Below, in pieces: positions 26,983 through 36,829 of a stretch of DNA of 64,000 bases. The DNA is from Candidatus Eiseniibacteriota bacterium (GTDB lineage: Bacteria; Eisenbacteria; RBG-16-71-46; CAIMUX01), in assembly GCA_020633975.1 (NCBI GenBank), contig JACKCR010000002.1, positions 2,790,001 to 2,854,000 of the forward strand, written 5' to 3'. The notes below the pieces were generated by a model, which was not told where the DNA came from, made no database searches, and saw only the letters and a list, made by a program, of their open reading frames with translations. Within the stretch, counting starts at the first letter, position 1, and the number at the start of each line of letters is the position of its first letter. A program made the position numbers and the translations under genes.

Positions 26983-27070
26983 CCGGTCGAGTTCGCCCCA
27001 CGCACCGGCACGGACGATCGCGTTTGCCGGGCACCGGTACCGGTCGAGTTGGCCCCACGCACCGGCACGG
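26983..27070. repeat. Two 31-bp direct repeats between convergent genes
   Basis: Copies at 26983-27013 and 27040-27070 differ at one base and share the core CGCACCGGCACGG. Shorter related pieces (ACCGGCACGG) occur just before and after them, including at the end of the GGDEF gene. They fill most of the 167-base gap between the stops at 26960 and 27128. No hairpin-plus-T-run terminator is visible. Confidence 0.6.
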
Positions 27071-27127
27071 AAGGCTGACTTCGCGCACGCACCGGCCCGG
27101 ACACCGATCCGCTCCGATTCAGAGCCG

Positions 27128-30100
27128 CTAGCGGACTTTGACCTCGAAGAGCAATCCCAAGGCCGAGTTCGCGGGGATGTCGAGCTGGAGGTTGGCGGCA
27201 CTCTCGTCCCCGGCATCGATCGTCTTCGTCCCCGCCGTGTAGCTCACGGCGTCCCCGTCCACCGCATCCGTTCCAGCCGAGGCCGCCTTGGCCGCAGTGA
27301 AGATCGACTGTTCCTCGGTCGTCGTACACGATCCCGCGATGCAAGCGGAGGCGGAACTATCGACACGGATCGACCCGGATTGGTACTCGAAGGCGGGATC
27401 GAGCACGTCCTGGAGGCTGATATCCGTACGTGCCGGACCGGGGTTGGTGATGTAGAGCAGGTAGAGCACATCTGCTCCTCGTGGCAACACCGCCCCATGA
27501 GCGATCGGAGTTCCATCCGGAAGGAAGGCTCGCTTCGTGATCCCAAGCGTGAGTCCCGTGCACGAGGTTTCAAAGGCCCCCTGGTCCGGCGCCAAGCCGT
27601 TGTAGAGACCGCCGTCGCTTCCGTTCATGTCCGGCTGGGACCCACCGAGGTCCAGGCCGACGTTGATGCAGGGGCTCGTACATTCCGTGAGCGAGAGGTC
27701 ACCGTTCCCTGAGTCGACGAAGAGAGGATCGACGTTGAGGTCGGTCGCATCCAGACTCACGTTGGAGCGTCCGCTCCCATTGGACGGATTCGTCGATGCG
27801 TCGGTGACGTTGTTGTGCGACTCGGTCATCGTGCCGGTCGACACGTAGATGCCGTAGGTGGCATTTCCGGTGACGATGTTGTTCCTGAGATTTGCGCCGA
27901 GCCCCGCGACCGTGATTCCCGGACCGGACAACGCTCCATGCACGGTGTTGTGAAGGAAGTCATTGTCGTTCGCTGACGGCCCACTCGTATCGTCACTCAG
28001 AATCACTCCACTCGCGTTGTCGACGAAGTAGTTTCCGGCAACCAGGAGCCCGTTCGTCGACGAGTCGAGACCGTAGCCGCTGTTGTCCCGAACCGTGTTC
28101 CCGAGAACTTCGTCTCCCGCTCCCGACCGCACGGAGACGACTCCGTCGCTGCCGTTCTCCGCGATCAGGTTCGCTTCCCCTGCGCCAAGCCCTCCGATCA
28201 CGATGTTGGAAGGATCGTTGAAGTTCGCGACATAGATTCCGTCGTTTCCGTTCCCGAGCGTGGTCTCGGAGCCGGTCACGCCGACACCGATGTGGTTGCC
28301 GAGGATGGTGACGTTCTTTGCGAAGTCGGTGATGTCGATCCCTCTCGCGCCGTTCCCGGAAATGACGTTGGCTTCGCCGGGAGCACTGCCCCCGATCGTG
28401 ATCCCGTCTCCGGCCGACATCTTGATTCCAGGGCCCATGTTCGCGATCTTCGCCGTGCCCGTACGGTCCGTACCGATCTTGTTCCCGAGGATAGTGACGT
28501 CAGCAGTCGAAGTGCCGACCGAGATTCCAGCTTCGGTTGCGTTCGATCCGTTCCCCGATACCACGTTTCCTTCGCCGGCACCGGATCCTCCGATCACGGT
28601 TCCGGTCGCACTGCTCGTCACCCAAACTCCGAAGTCGAGATTCGAGCTCGCACTCGCCCCGAGGGCGTCCGTCCCGACGTAGCACCCGAAGATCGAGTTG
28701 TTGGTCGCGGACGCACCCGTGACCGCGATCCCGGTTCCAGTGAACCCGTTGACCACGATCTCCCGCACAGTAACGCCGTCAGCCTGGAGCGAGAGTCCGG
28801 TCGCCGCAAGGGCATTCCCGTGGATCTCCACTTCCGGACCCAACGAGTTCGAGTCCGTGCCGAGATTCGCGCCCAGAGTCGACCCGTCCAGCGTCGTCCC
28901 GTCATCGGAGAGTGCAGGGAGAGCGGCCAGAGGTACGATTCGCCACCAGCTGTCGAGGCCGGATGACTGGTTCGCGACCTCCTGCATCCGGAACTCGCTC
29001 GAGTTCGCGGTCGTTCCGTTTGCGGATCCGATGGCGTTCGCGTTCTTGAGGAACTGGCGGAGGCTCCCCTGGTCGCTGCGCGCCGAGTCGGCAACTCCAT
29101 CGTCGGCCGTTCTCACGATGAGATTGTAGGCAAAGCCGAAGTCGACTCCGGTGACGTTCCCGCCGCTCACCGTGACGCTGACGTACGTATCTCCCGGGCC
29201 GGCGTCGTCTCCAGTATCGGTGTCATCCGCGGTTGCGCTTTGACCCCCGTACGACGCGGAACCACTGCCCCATGTCATTTCGGGCAGAGGATAGGGCCAG
29301 GTGCCGGGAACGGTGCCGTTGAGCCCGCCTCTGGGCGGCGAGTCGGTGTCGCCGATCGTCGCGGAGCGAACTCGCACCTCGTAGTTGCCGTCGGGAATGC
29401 CGGTGAAGGTGAAGGTTCCTGTCGCGCTGCGACCTGTCGCGGTGGACGCGAGAAACGCGTCGCTGTCATCTGCGTCGTAGAGTTCGACATCGACAGAATC
29501 GAGCAGGGCGTCCGCGACGCCACCGTCGTAGGCGGAAGCGGTGCCCGCAAAGTCGACATCCTCGAATACGCGACCGGTAATCGAGTAGGCGGGGAGCGCC
29601 GTCACCGTGTACCACGCCGAGAACTCGGAGGTGTTCCCGTAACCGCCGGCTGGAATGCTGTCGGTCGTCGTCGCAGTGAGCACATCCCCGGCCGAGCCGG
29701 AGAAACTGTGGCTGAACGACTCCGATCCCGTGCCACCGTGACTGACGGTGACCGCGGATGCGAACGCCTCGCCTTCCCCGTTCGTGGCGTCGACACCGTT
29801 CGGGTTCGTGAAGAACTCGATCCGGTAGTCGCCAGCCAAGGTCGCACCGAGATCGAGGGTGAAGTCGACAGTGACCGTCCCCCCCGACTCTGTCGCGGAT
29901 GTGATGGCCGGGAAGTTACGGAGATCGTTCGGACCGCTGTCGTCATCGTCCGGATCGTTGCCTGTCACGCCGTCCTCACTGAGATCGATCCCGATACTCG
30001 TGTTCCCGAAGACTGCGTTGCCGAGCAGCGCGTTCTCGATCGTGGTAACTCCCAGCATCTCGATCCCGGTGAAGCCGCTGTTCGCGATGATGTTCCCTTC

Positions 30101-32806
30101 ACCTGAGCCCGTGCCGCCGAGAGTGTTGGTAGCGGCCCCTCCCCCGAACATGATTCCCGAGTTGTCGTTCCCGAGGGCCGTGGTTCCGTCACTCCCGACG
30201 CCGATGTAGTTTCCCTGTACGACGTTCCCGGTGGTTCCGGCGTCCCAGAACTCGATCCCGTAGTTCCCGTTTCCGGAGATGACGTTCCGCTCGGCCGCCG
30301 TCGAGCCTCCGATCACGTTGCCGCTCGAGCCTCCGACGACCCGGAGACCGGAGCCGCCGTTTCCGCGGTCGACCAAGCCGGTGACGTCCACGCCGAGGTA
30401 GTTGCCCAGGAACGTATTGCCATCTGAGTTGTCGACGAGAATCGCGTTGCTGTCGAAGCGGTTGATCACAAGCCCAACAATCACGTGGCTGCCGCCCGCG
30501 GCATCGAAGTACAACCCGCCCGCTCCGCCACCCGCTCCACTCCCGTCCAGCTCCACCTCCGGACCGCTCGCATTCGTGTCTCCGATGTTCGCGGTCTGCG
30601 TGGAGGCATCGATCCGCATCGGGTCGATGAGGCCAGTCAGCGCTGACAGTGGCTGGATCGTGAACTCACCGTTCCCTGTCCCGTCGTAGTTTGGATCGGC
30701 GGACCGCCCCAGGGGATCTGCGTCACTCGGGATCATGAAGACGGAGGTTTCCGCACCAGAGGTGAGCCCTGCCTGGGCCAGGCTTGCCTGGTCCGTGAGC
30801 AAGTTCGCGTTGAGGATGAACTGCCGCAGCGACCCCTGCCCCGAGTCGTTCGTGTTCACGACCGTATCGAAGTTGAACCCGAAGTCGACATCCGAAACAT
30901 CCCCGCTCGACGCATCCGCTGTCACGATCGACTGCGTGGTGACGCCCGCGGGGGCCTGGAGATCGAGGAGGGTGTCGGAGCCGGAGTTGGCCCCGGCATC
31001 GACGCTGGACGGTTCTTCGCCTCCGACGGTCTTCGCGCCGTCTCCGGACGACTCTCCCCAGCCGTCTGCTCGAAATGTCTGCACGGCGACTTCGCTGCCG
31101 TCGCTCCCCGTGCGCACGGAGGTGACGGTCGAGTTCACCACGCGAACGGTGTAGCGGGCCGGCGTGAGGCCGGCAAACGAGTAGCTGCCATTCGCAGCCG
31201 TGGTCGTGGTCGTGACGTACTCGAGGGAGGTGTCATAGAGCTCGACCGTGACGCCACCGCGTTCGATGGTGTATCCGCCAGCACGGGCGTTGGCCGCCGT
31301 GAGGTCGGCTCCGCTCCCTCCGCCGTAGTTCACGTCCTCGAACACCGTCCCGGCGATCGAGTACAAGGTTCCGGCGACTGCCGTGCGTGTGTCCGAGAAC
31401 TCGGATGTCGATCCGAACGTGCTTCCCGAGTATGCAATCGTCGTCGCCGTGAGGATGTCACCGGCCGAACCCGAGAAGGAGTGCGAGAACGCAGTTGACC
31501 CCGTACCGCCATGGCTGACGGAGTCCGCTCCCGCAAACACCTCTCCTTCGCCGTTCCCCGACGGGTCCGCGCCAGACGGGTTGGCAAAGAACTCGATCCG
31601 ATACGTTCCGGCGGGGACATCGAGCGTGTAGTCGACGTAGACGGTGCCGCCGGATTCTACTGCTGACGTGAGTACTGGGAAGTTGAGCTTTCCGTTTGGA
31701 CCAGAGTCCAAGTCTCCGGAGTCGTTCTCCGTCACGCCGTTGTCGGAGATGTCGATGGCGAGGTCTCCGTTCTGTGCGATCGAGTTCGAGACGATTGCGT
31801 TCCCGGATCCCGCCGTTGCGTCGAGGGCGATGGCGTTGAACGTGGTGCCTGCAATCCGGTTGGGCGCGTTCGTCTCCGTGCCACCGATCAGCGTTCCGGA
31901 CACTCCGTCATAGAGGTAGACGGCGGACGCGCCGGTGCCGAGGATCGTGGTCCCCGCGGCATCCCAACCGATTAGGTTTCCTTGGATCACGTTGCCGGTG
32001 GATCCGACGCCTTCGATGAAAACGGCTTCGTACGTACCGGCGATGACGTTTCCGTCGCTCGACCCGGTTCCGCCGATCGTGTTGTTCGCGCCCGCGACGT
32101 AGAATGCGTCCGAGCTCGAGCTGACTCCACTCGTTCCAGCGGAGTTCGTTCCAAGGTAGTTTCCGGCGATGACGTTCCCATCGCTCTCCAAGCTGATGAG
32201 CACGCCGCTCGCAAAGCGGTTGATGGTGAGTCCGCGGATCTCGCAGTCGTTCGCACTGATCCCGATGGCCGTCTCGCCACTCGTGGCGGATCCATCGATC
32301 TCGATGACGGGTGTTCCGGCGTAGCCGGATTGCGTCGTTCCGTCGATCGTGATGGCTCGGCTGAGATAGGGGAGCCCGGAGGCGACGGGAATCGTCCAGA
32401 TCCCTCCGGAGTAGTTGGGGTCTCCAGTCGAGAGGGCGAACTCGATGGTGTGAGGCTCGCTCACGTCCCCGTTCGCGTCATTGATCGCACGACGGAGAGA
32501 TCCCACTCCGGTGTTGCTGGTGTTCGAAACCGTGAACGTCGAAGCGGCGGCGGGTTCCACCGAGGCGAGGATCAATGCCAGCAACAAGAGGGTCAGGAAG
32601 GGCAAGGCTAGAGTCAGGGCAAAGAGTTTGCGCGGAGTCCGGACGGCCGAGGCGAACTCACGACTCGGCGCGTCGAGTGGAGCACCGACCGGAGCGCCGG
32701 ACGCGACGGACGCGGCGAAGGCGAACGCAAGACGCGACCGCGCCCTGCGACGCATCGCCGTACTAGTCGCCCCTTGGTGCGTGAAGATGAGATCCCAGCC
32801 GGTCAT
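27128..32806 (-). CDS. Giant secreted beta-helix/SdrD-like protein with C-terminal DUF11 module
   Basis: This 1892-residue protein has an export segment at about 62-88 (a run of Leu/Ala ending A-A-A-S); ATG at 32755 is an alternative start. Three rounds of the same architecture are seen. A G-S-L-R-x-x-I/L-x-x-A-N opening (near 32475, 30820 and 29060) leads into right-handed beta-helix repeats rich in G-N-x-I-x-G. The first two rounds end in an Ig-like E-F-F-A/T-N-P module. SdrD-like domains (I-A-G-T-V-F-E-D-V and I-T-G-R-V-F-E-D-V) start near 31350 and 29580. The last ~140 residues match the small DUF11-like proteins at 15502 and 16218. It is probably a cell-surface adhesin or structural protein. 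It converges on the GGDEF gene. Confidence 0.78.
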   Translation of the reverse strand: MTGWDLIFTHQGATSTAMRRRARSRLAFAFAASVASGAPVGAPLDAPSREFASAVRTPRKLFALTLALPFLTLLLLALILASVEPAAASTFTVSNTSNTGVGSLRRAINDANGDVSEPHTIEFALSTGDPNYSGGIWTIPVASGLPYLSRAITIDGTTQSGYAGTPVIEIDGSATSGETAIGISANDCEIRGLTINRFASGVLISLESDGNVIAGNYLGTNSAGTSGVSSSSDAFYVAGANNTIGGTGSSDGNVIAGTYEAVFIEGVGSTGNVIQGNLIGWDAAGTTILGTGASAVYLYDGVSGTLIGGTETNAPNRIAGTTFNAIALDATAGSGNAIVSNSIAQNGDLAIDISDNGVTENDSGDLDSGPNGKLNFPVLTSAVESGGTVYVDYTLDVPAGTYRIEFFANPSGADPSGNGEGEVFAGADSVSHGGTGSTAFSHSFSGSAGDILTATTIAYSGSTFGSTSEFSDTRTAVAGTLYSIAGTVFEDVNYGGGSGADLTAANARAGGYTIERGGVTVELYDTSLEYVTTTTTAANGSYSFAGLTPARYTVRVVNSTVTSVRTGSDGSEVAVQTFRADGWGESSGDGAKTVGGEEPSSVDAGANSGSDTLLDLQAPAGVTTQSIVTADASSGDVSDVDFGFNFDTVVNTNDSGQGSLRQFILNANLLTDQASLAQAGLTSGAETSVFMIPSDADPLGRSADPNYDGTGNGEFTIQPLSALTGLIDPMRIDASTQTANIGDTNASGPEVELDGSGAGGGAGGLYFDAAGGSHVIVGLVINRFDSNAILVDNSDGNTFLGNYLGVDVTGLVDRGNGGSGLRVVGGSSGNVIGGSTAAERNVISGNGNYGIEFWDAGTTGNVVQGNYIGVGSDGTTALGNDNSGIMFGGGAATNTLGGTGSGEGNIIANSGFTGIEMLGVTTIENALLGNAVFGNTSIGIDLSEDGVTGNDPDDDDSGPNDLRNFPAITSATESGGTVTVDFTLDLGATLAGDYRIEFFTNPNGVDATNGEGEAFASAVTVSHGGTGSESFSHSFSGSAGDVLTATTTDSIPAGGYGNTSEFSAWYTVTALPAYSITGRVFEDVDFAGTASAYDGGVADALLDSVDVELYDADDSDAFLASTATGRSATGTFTFTGIPDGNYEVRVRSATIGDTDSPPRGGLNGTVPGTWPYPLPEMTWGSGSASYGGQSATADDTDTGDDAGPGDTYVSVTVSGGNVTGVDFGFAYNLIVRTADDGVADSARSDQGSLRQFLKNANAIGSANGTTANSSEFRMQEVANQSSGLDSWWRIVPLAALPALSDDGTTLDGSTLGANLGTDSNSLGPEVEIHGNALAATGLSLQADGVTVREIVVNGFTGTGIAVTGASATNNSIFGCYVGTDALGASASSNLDFGVWVTSSATGTVIGGSGAGEGNVVSGNGSNATEAGISVGTSTADVTILGNKIGTDRTGTAKIANMGPGIKMSAGDGITIGGSAPGEANVISGNGARGIDITDFAKNVTILGNHIGVGVTGSETTLGNGNDGIYVANFNDPSNIVIGGLGAGEANLIAENGSDGVVSVRSGAGDEVLGNTVRDNSGYGLDSSTNGLLVAGNYFVDNASGVILSDDTSGPSANDNDFLHNTVHGALSGPGITVAGLGANLRNNIVTGNATYGIYVSTGTMTESHNNVTDASTNPSNGSGRSNVSLDATDLNVDPLFVDSGNGDLSLTECTSPCINVGLDLGGSQPDMNGSDGGLYNGLAPDQGAFETSCTGLTLGITKRAFLPDGTPIAHGAVLPRGADVLYLLYITNPGPARTDISLQDVLDPAFEYQSGSIRVDSSASACIAGSCTTTEEQSIFTAAKAASAGTDAVDGDAVSYTAGTKTIDAGDESAANLQLDIPANSALGLLFEVKVR

Positions 32807-33001
32807 CCTGAGCTCGAGTTGCGAAGAGCGTCGGGGGCTCGCGGGTCATCCTTGGCCCAAACGATCCATCGTCTTCTCTAGTATCGACATGCGGGCGCTC
32901 GAGCTTGAACTTCGGGTAGGAATGGAGCAGAGTCGCGCCTGCCGGCACATGCAAGCCTAAAGACATGCCAACAATTGACTTAGCCACGCATCAGTGGAGA
33001 T

Positions 33002-33676
33002 TCAGCCCTCGACGGCGCCAAGCGCGCGCAGCTCCCGGAAATCCAGGATCTCGATCCGGCTCCCGTCTACCTCGATCCACCCGCTCTCGCGGAACCGTCG
33101 CAACGCCCGGGAGAGCGTCTCGCCGACGGTTCCGAGGCTCGCCGCCAGCTCCGATTTGGGGATCTCTAGCTCGACTGTGGAACTCCCGGCACTCTGGGAA
33201 GCCTCGATGAGGAAGCGAGCCAACCGGGCCGACACGTCCTTCGTCGCCAAGTCCTCGATCCGTTCCATGAACTCACGGATCCAACGCGAGAGCCCACTGA
33301 TGACCTTGAGCGAGATCATCGGATGCTCCCGGATGAGTTCTAGAAACTCTCCCCGAGGAAAGAACGCCACTTCGGATGGCTCGAGAGCGATCGCGCTGGC
33401 CGGGAACTCCCCGAGCTCGAAAGCCGCAGCTTCCGCGAAGAGTTGGCCGGGAGCGACGAAGTGCAGCACGTAGACCTTCCCGTCCGCGGTCTCCTTCGCG
33501 ATCTTCATCCGCCCGTCCAGGAGCACGTAGATGCCGGTAGCGGGGTCCCCTTCCTGGAAGAGGGCAGCTCCCTTCTCTACTTTCCGGACCGTAGCGATCT
33601 TCTCGAGCGCTCTCACTTCGGCGTCGTCGAGCTTCTGGAACAGGGCCGTGCGGCGAAGCGGCGTCTTGTGACTCAT
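33002..33676 (-). CDS. CRP/FNR-family transcription regulator
   Basis: This 224-residue protein starts at ATG 33676; the frame runs further upstream, but that part is the shadow of the cytochrome gene. An N-terminal cyclic-nucleotide-binding-type beta-barrel (about 10-125) is followed by a dimer helix and a winged helix with recognition-helix residues E-T-L-S-R. These match the E-x-x-S-R of FNR, which contacts TTGA half-sites. No cysteine cluster for a [4Fe-4S] centre is visible, so it is closer to DNR/NnrR/HcpR-type proteins than to oxygen-sensing FNR. It is the third gene of a minus-strand run after two multihaem cytochromes, and a TTGA palindrome precedes that run, suggesting local autoregulation. 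Confidence 0.88.
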   Translation of the reverse strand: MSHKTPLRRTALFQKLDDAEVRALEKIATVRKVEKGAALFQEGDPATGIYVLLDGRMKIAKETADGKVYVLHFVAPGQLFAEAAAFELGEFPASAIALEPSEVAFFPRGEFLELIREHPMISLKVISGLSRWIREFMERIEDLATKDVSARLARFLIEASQSAGSSTVELEIPKSELAASLGTVGETLSRALRRFRESGWIEVDGSRIEILDFRELRALGAVEG

Positions 33677-33782
33677 GGGCCAATAGATACCGTCCACCCG
33701 CGGGGAGCGCAAGGTCGGGGGCAGGCCGGCCCGGTACGAACGTCGGCCCCATCGCCGGCCCCAACGCCGGCCCCCGATCGAG

Positions 33783-35312
33783 CTACTTCCGGCTGTAGGA
33801 CAGGAACTCTGCCTTGAGGTACTCGTGCATGCGGAAGTCTTGGGAGGTCGAGTCCGCCTCACCCAGGTACGCAAACGCTGCCGGCGAATCTTGAGCCAGT
33901 ATCGAATGGCAGAGCGTGCAGTCCGCAGAGATCGTGCTTCCATCATCCGCCTGGAGTGCAGGATCGTGACACCGGAAGCAGCCGCCGCCCCCCTTGTGTC
34001 CCAGGTGACTACGGTACGTCCCCCACTCGATCCGCATTTGAGGATGGATGTTCCGCTGGTACGTCTCCTGGAGCACGGCGACGGCTTGGTCGATCTTGGA
34101 TGACTCCGTGCGCGCGACCTCCGGATGATTCCTCCGGTAGAAGTTCTCCATGTGGCTCTGGATCCCCGCCGCAGCCTGCTCCCGGTTCGCGTAGGAGCCC
34201 GAGATCGCCGCGACCGCCTCACGCCTGAGGTACGGGAGGGCGCGATCGAGGAGACCACGCTCGATCCGGTGGTCGACCGCCACATCGGCCTCTTCGTAGA
34301 TGTGAGTCGCGCGGTTGTGGCAGTCGATGCAATCGAGCGTGCGGACGGCGTCGGCACCGTGCCCGGCAGTGGCGGGCCCCGAAGCCTCGGCTGAAGCGTC
34401 CGCCTCCAAAACCCGCCGGTTCGTGTAGCGCTTGTAGCTACCGTCCGGCTGACGAACTTCGACCCACGCCATCTTCGTACGCGTATCGTTGGCCGCTAGA
34501 TACCTGACTTCGTTGTCCTCGGCCACGTGCCAATGGATCCCCGAAACTTCACCGCGGCGACCGCTATCGATCTTGAGCGCGAGCGTCGTGTACTCGGGGG
34601 TCGACGCTTCATCCTCCGCGAAGTGCGCAATCGTCTTCAGCTTCTGACCGTAGAACTTGTCCGGCCAGTGACACTTCTCGCAGGTCTCCCGAGCCGGCCG
34701 GAGGTTGTGCACCGGAGTGGGGATCGGCCTCTCGTACGAGTCCGAGACCACCGCCATGATCTGCCGGAGACCGCTGAGCTTGCTGTCGATGAGGGCCTCC
34801 ACCCCTTCGCCGACGTGGCAGTCGACACACGCGACACGGGCATGGGGCGATTCCTGATACGTCACCCACTCCGGGTTCATCACCGTGTGACACGCCGTTC
34901 CGCAGAAGTTCGGTTCCTCCATGAAATGGAGCATCCGGGACGTCGCGATGACGAGGATGAGGAGGTTGAGAAGGGTCATGGCCCCGATGCTGAGCGCGAC
35001 GCGCGAGCCGAAGAACCCCTTGCGGGTGTCACCTTCGCCGAACTTCGAGTCGAGAAGTTCCTGGCCGCTCAGCCCGGTCTGTTGCTGCGCCCGCTTCCAG
35101 CCGATCGGAATGAGCAAGAGGCCGAGGATGAAGATCGCGGGAAAGGCCATGTAGCTGATGAGGCCGACATACGCTTGCGTAACGACTCCGAGGAGCCGGG
35201 CGAGTTCGAGGAGAACGAACGTGATGAACGAGGCCGTCGTGAGGGCTACGCCGAGCAGCCCGATCCGATTGATCGAAACGGCGCGAACGAACCTGAAGTA
35301 GCGGTCGAGCAT
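33783..35312 (-). CDS. NapC/NirT-like membrane multihaem cytochrome c (six haem motifs)
   Basis: This 509-residue protein has transmembrane helices at about 18-40, 48-72 and 108-126, followed by a periplasmic part. Haem motifs are one C-G-T-A-C-H (CX3CH) and five CXXCH: C-V-D-C-H, C-E-K-C-H, C-I-D-C-H, C-F-R-C-H and C-T-L-C-H. The first two, with H-T-V-M and the S-P-H-x-R-V spacing, match the NapC/NirT family, which takes electrons from quinol and feeds periplasmic reductases. It lies 78 bases downstream of the octahaem cytochrome gene and probably supplies it with electrons. The extra C-terminal haems make it longer than classical tetrahaem NapC. Confidence 0.85.
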   Translation of the reverse strand: MLDRYFRFVRAVSINRIGLLGVALTTASFITFVLLELARLLGVVTQAYVGLISYMAFPAIFILGLLLIPIGWKRAQQQTGLSGQELLDSKFGEGDTRKGFFGSRVALSIGAMTLLNLLILVIATSRMLHFMEEPNFCGTACHTVMNPEWVTYQESPHARVACVDCHVGEGVEALIDSKLSGLRQIMAVVSDSYERPIPTPVHNLRPARETCEKCHWPDKFYGQKLKTIAHFAEDEASTPEYTTLALKIDSGRRGEVSGIHWHVAEDNEVRYLAANDTRTKMAWVEVRQPDGSYKRYTNRRVLEADASAEASGPATAGHGADAVRTLDCIDCHNRATHIYEEADVAVDHRIERGLLDRALPYLRREAVAAISGSYANREQAAAGIQSHMENFYRRNHPEVARTESSKIDQAVAVLQETYQRNIHPQMRIEWGTYRSHLGHKGGGGCFRCHDPALQADDGSTISADCTLCHSILAQDSPAAFAYLGEADSTSQDFRMHEYLKAEFLSYSRK

Positions 35313-35390
35313 CGGGACGCCTCCTTCGGCGCGGAGGGGAGGACCGGGAGCCGGCCCGAGCGGATCCTCGGACCGGGCTTCCGGTGCGAT

Positions 35391-36731
35391 CTACTTGATC
35401 GTTTCGGAGAACAGCTTGTCGTAGATCTTCTGCATGTCGCCCGTCTTGATCCCCTCCTTCAGCTTCCCGGTCTCTTGATAGAGCCAGGAATGCATCGGGT
35501 CATTCCGGAGCAAGTTGTCGATCCAGGCGTTGACCTCGGGATCGTTCAACTCCCGCGCTTGCGGGATCATCTTGAAGTAGAAGTGCTGAGCGACTTCGTA
35601 CATCCCGTGCCACCAGGTGTAGTCCGGCCCCATCATCGCAGCACCGTGACGAGCCCGACGTCCTTCGTGGTGCCAGAGCTCCCAGTACGTCCACTCGATG
35701 TCGTTCGAGAAGGCAGCCGGATTCTCGAGCAGCTTCTTGTCCTTGATCATCTTCATGAGCTCGGTCGACGGCTTCGCGAACTTGTCGTTGTAGAGCCGGA
35801 CGACGGCGTCGTACTGGTAGAAATGGCCGTCCGCGAAGGTTGCTCCGTGACAGGCTACGCAGACGTCCTTCATGTTCTCACGCTTCGCTGGCGCGTTCTC
35901 GAGGGTCTTGGAGACGGGCGGCCTCAGAGTCCAGGCGATCCGCTGTCCTACGTCGTGTGTCGGCTTCTGGTTCTGAGTCGCTGACATGTGGCAGGTCGCG
36001 CAGGTGGGCGCGATGAAGTAGTCGACTCCCACCACCCACTCGTCGTCTTCCAGATTCATCTTGTCGACGTTCGTGAAGTACGTGTTGCCGTGCTTCGACT
36101 CTTCGTAGATCTCCTTCTGGGGGTGATCCGGGCCGAGGTGGCACTTCCCACACGCTTCGGGCTGACGGGCCTGTGCCTTGTCGAAGGCGTGACGGGTGTG
36201 GCACGCGTTGCAAGAACCGAGTGAGCCATCGGGATTGATCCGGCCGATACCTGAGTTTGGCCAGCTCTTCTTCGACAACTTGTTCGGTGAGTTCGGATCG
36301 ATCTGAACCTTGGAACCGTGGCAGTTCTCGCATCCCGTCATCGCGACAGGTTCTCCGGCTGCGACGTGCGCCAAGTAGGCGTCGTTCGAGTCGAGAATCT
36401 GTCCCGCCGTCGCGTGGTGAGACGCCTGCACTTCGGCGGCTTCCTTCTCGTGACAGCGCCCGCAGTCCTTCGGCGTCACCAAGGTCGCGATCTGCGCGCC
36501 CTCGTGCATGTACGCGTCTGCGTCGCTCTTGTTCGCACCATGACAATCGATGCAGGTGACGTTGTGTGCCGCATGCGCTCCGTTCGCCCACTGCTGGTAG
36601 AGCCCCGGCGACTTCTCCTTGTGACAGACCATGCACTTGCCCGCCGCCTCGGACTGCTGGGCCGAAGCGCCGGCAGGCACGAGAAGGAATAGGGCGAGGG
36701 CGATACCGGATAGGATTCGGTCGGTTCGCAT
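35391..36731 (-). CDS. Octahaem cytochrome c of the hydroxylamine oxidoreductase (HAO) family
   Basis: This 446-residue periplasmic protein has a signal peptide (A-L-A-L-F-L-L-V-P-A-G-A-S-A). Eight CXXCH motifs are visible: C-M-V-C-H, C-I-D-C-H, C-G-R-C-H, C-E-N-C-H, C-N-A-C-H, C-G-K-C-H, C-A-T-C-H and C-V-A-C-H. A haem-free helical C-terminus of about 150 residues follows. This count and layout fit HAO-family octahaem cytochromes. Members next to NapC-like quinol dehydrogenases, as in Campylobacterota, reduce nitrite to ammonium, whereas nitrifier HAO oxidises hydroxylamine using a cross-linked Tyr. I cannot tell from sequence alone whether that Tyr is present. The gene neighbourhood favours the reductive role. 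GGGGAG precedes the ATG by seven bases. Confidence 0.85.
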   Translation of the reverse strand: MRTDRILSGIALALFLLVPAGASAQQSEAAGKCMVCHKEKSPGLYQQWANGAHAAHNVTCIDCHGANKSDADAYMHEGAQIATLVTPKDCGRCHEKEAAEVQASHHATAGQILDSNDAYLAHVAAGEPVAMTGCENCHGSKVQIDPNSPNKLSKKSWPNSGIGRINPDGSLGSCNACHTRHAFDKAQARQPEACGKCHLGPDHPQKEIYEESKHGNTYFTNVDKMNLEDDEWVVGVDYFIAPTCATCHMSATQNQKPTHDVGQRIAWTLRPPVSKTLENAPAKRENMKDVCVACHGATFADGHFYQYDAVVRLYNDKFAKPSTELMKMIKDKKLLENPAAFSNDIEWTYWELWHHEGRRARHGAAMMGPDYTWWHGMYEVAQHFYFKMIPQARELNDPEVNAWIDNLLRNDPMHSWLYQETGKLKEGIKTGDMQKIYDKLFSETIK

Positions 36732-36829
36732 GACGTCGTCTCCCCTTCTTTCCCCGGCGGGTTCAGAAACCCGTCGTCACCATCGTGTTCCATTCGGGAG
36801 GAGTTTCGGCGCAGTGAGGCGAGCCGGCC

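Noticed and set aside
33677-34357. Extension of the CRP/FNR frame upstream into the cytochrome gene.
   Set aside because: The translated extension is Arg/Ser/Thr-rich and antisense-like; ATG 33676 begins the known domain.
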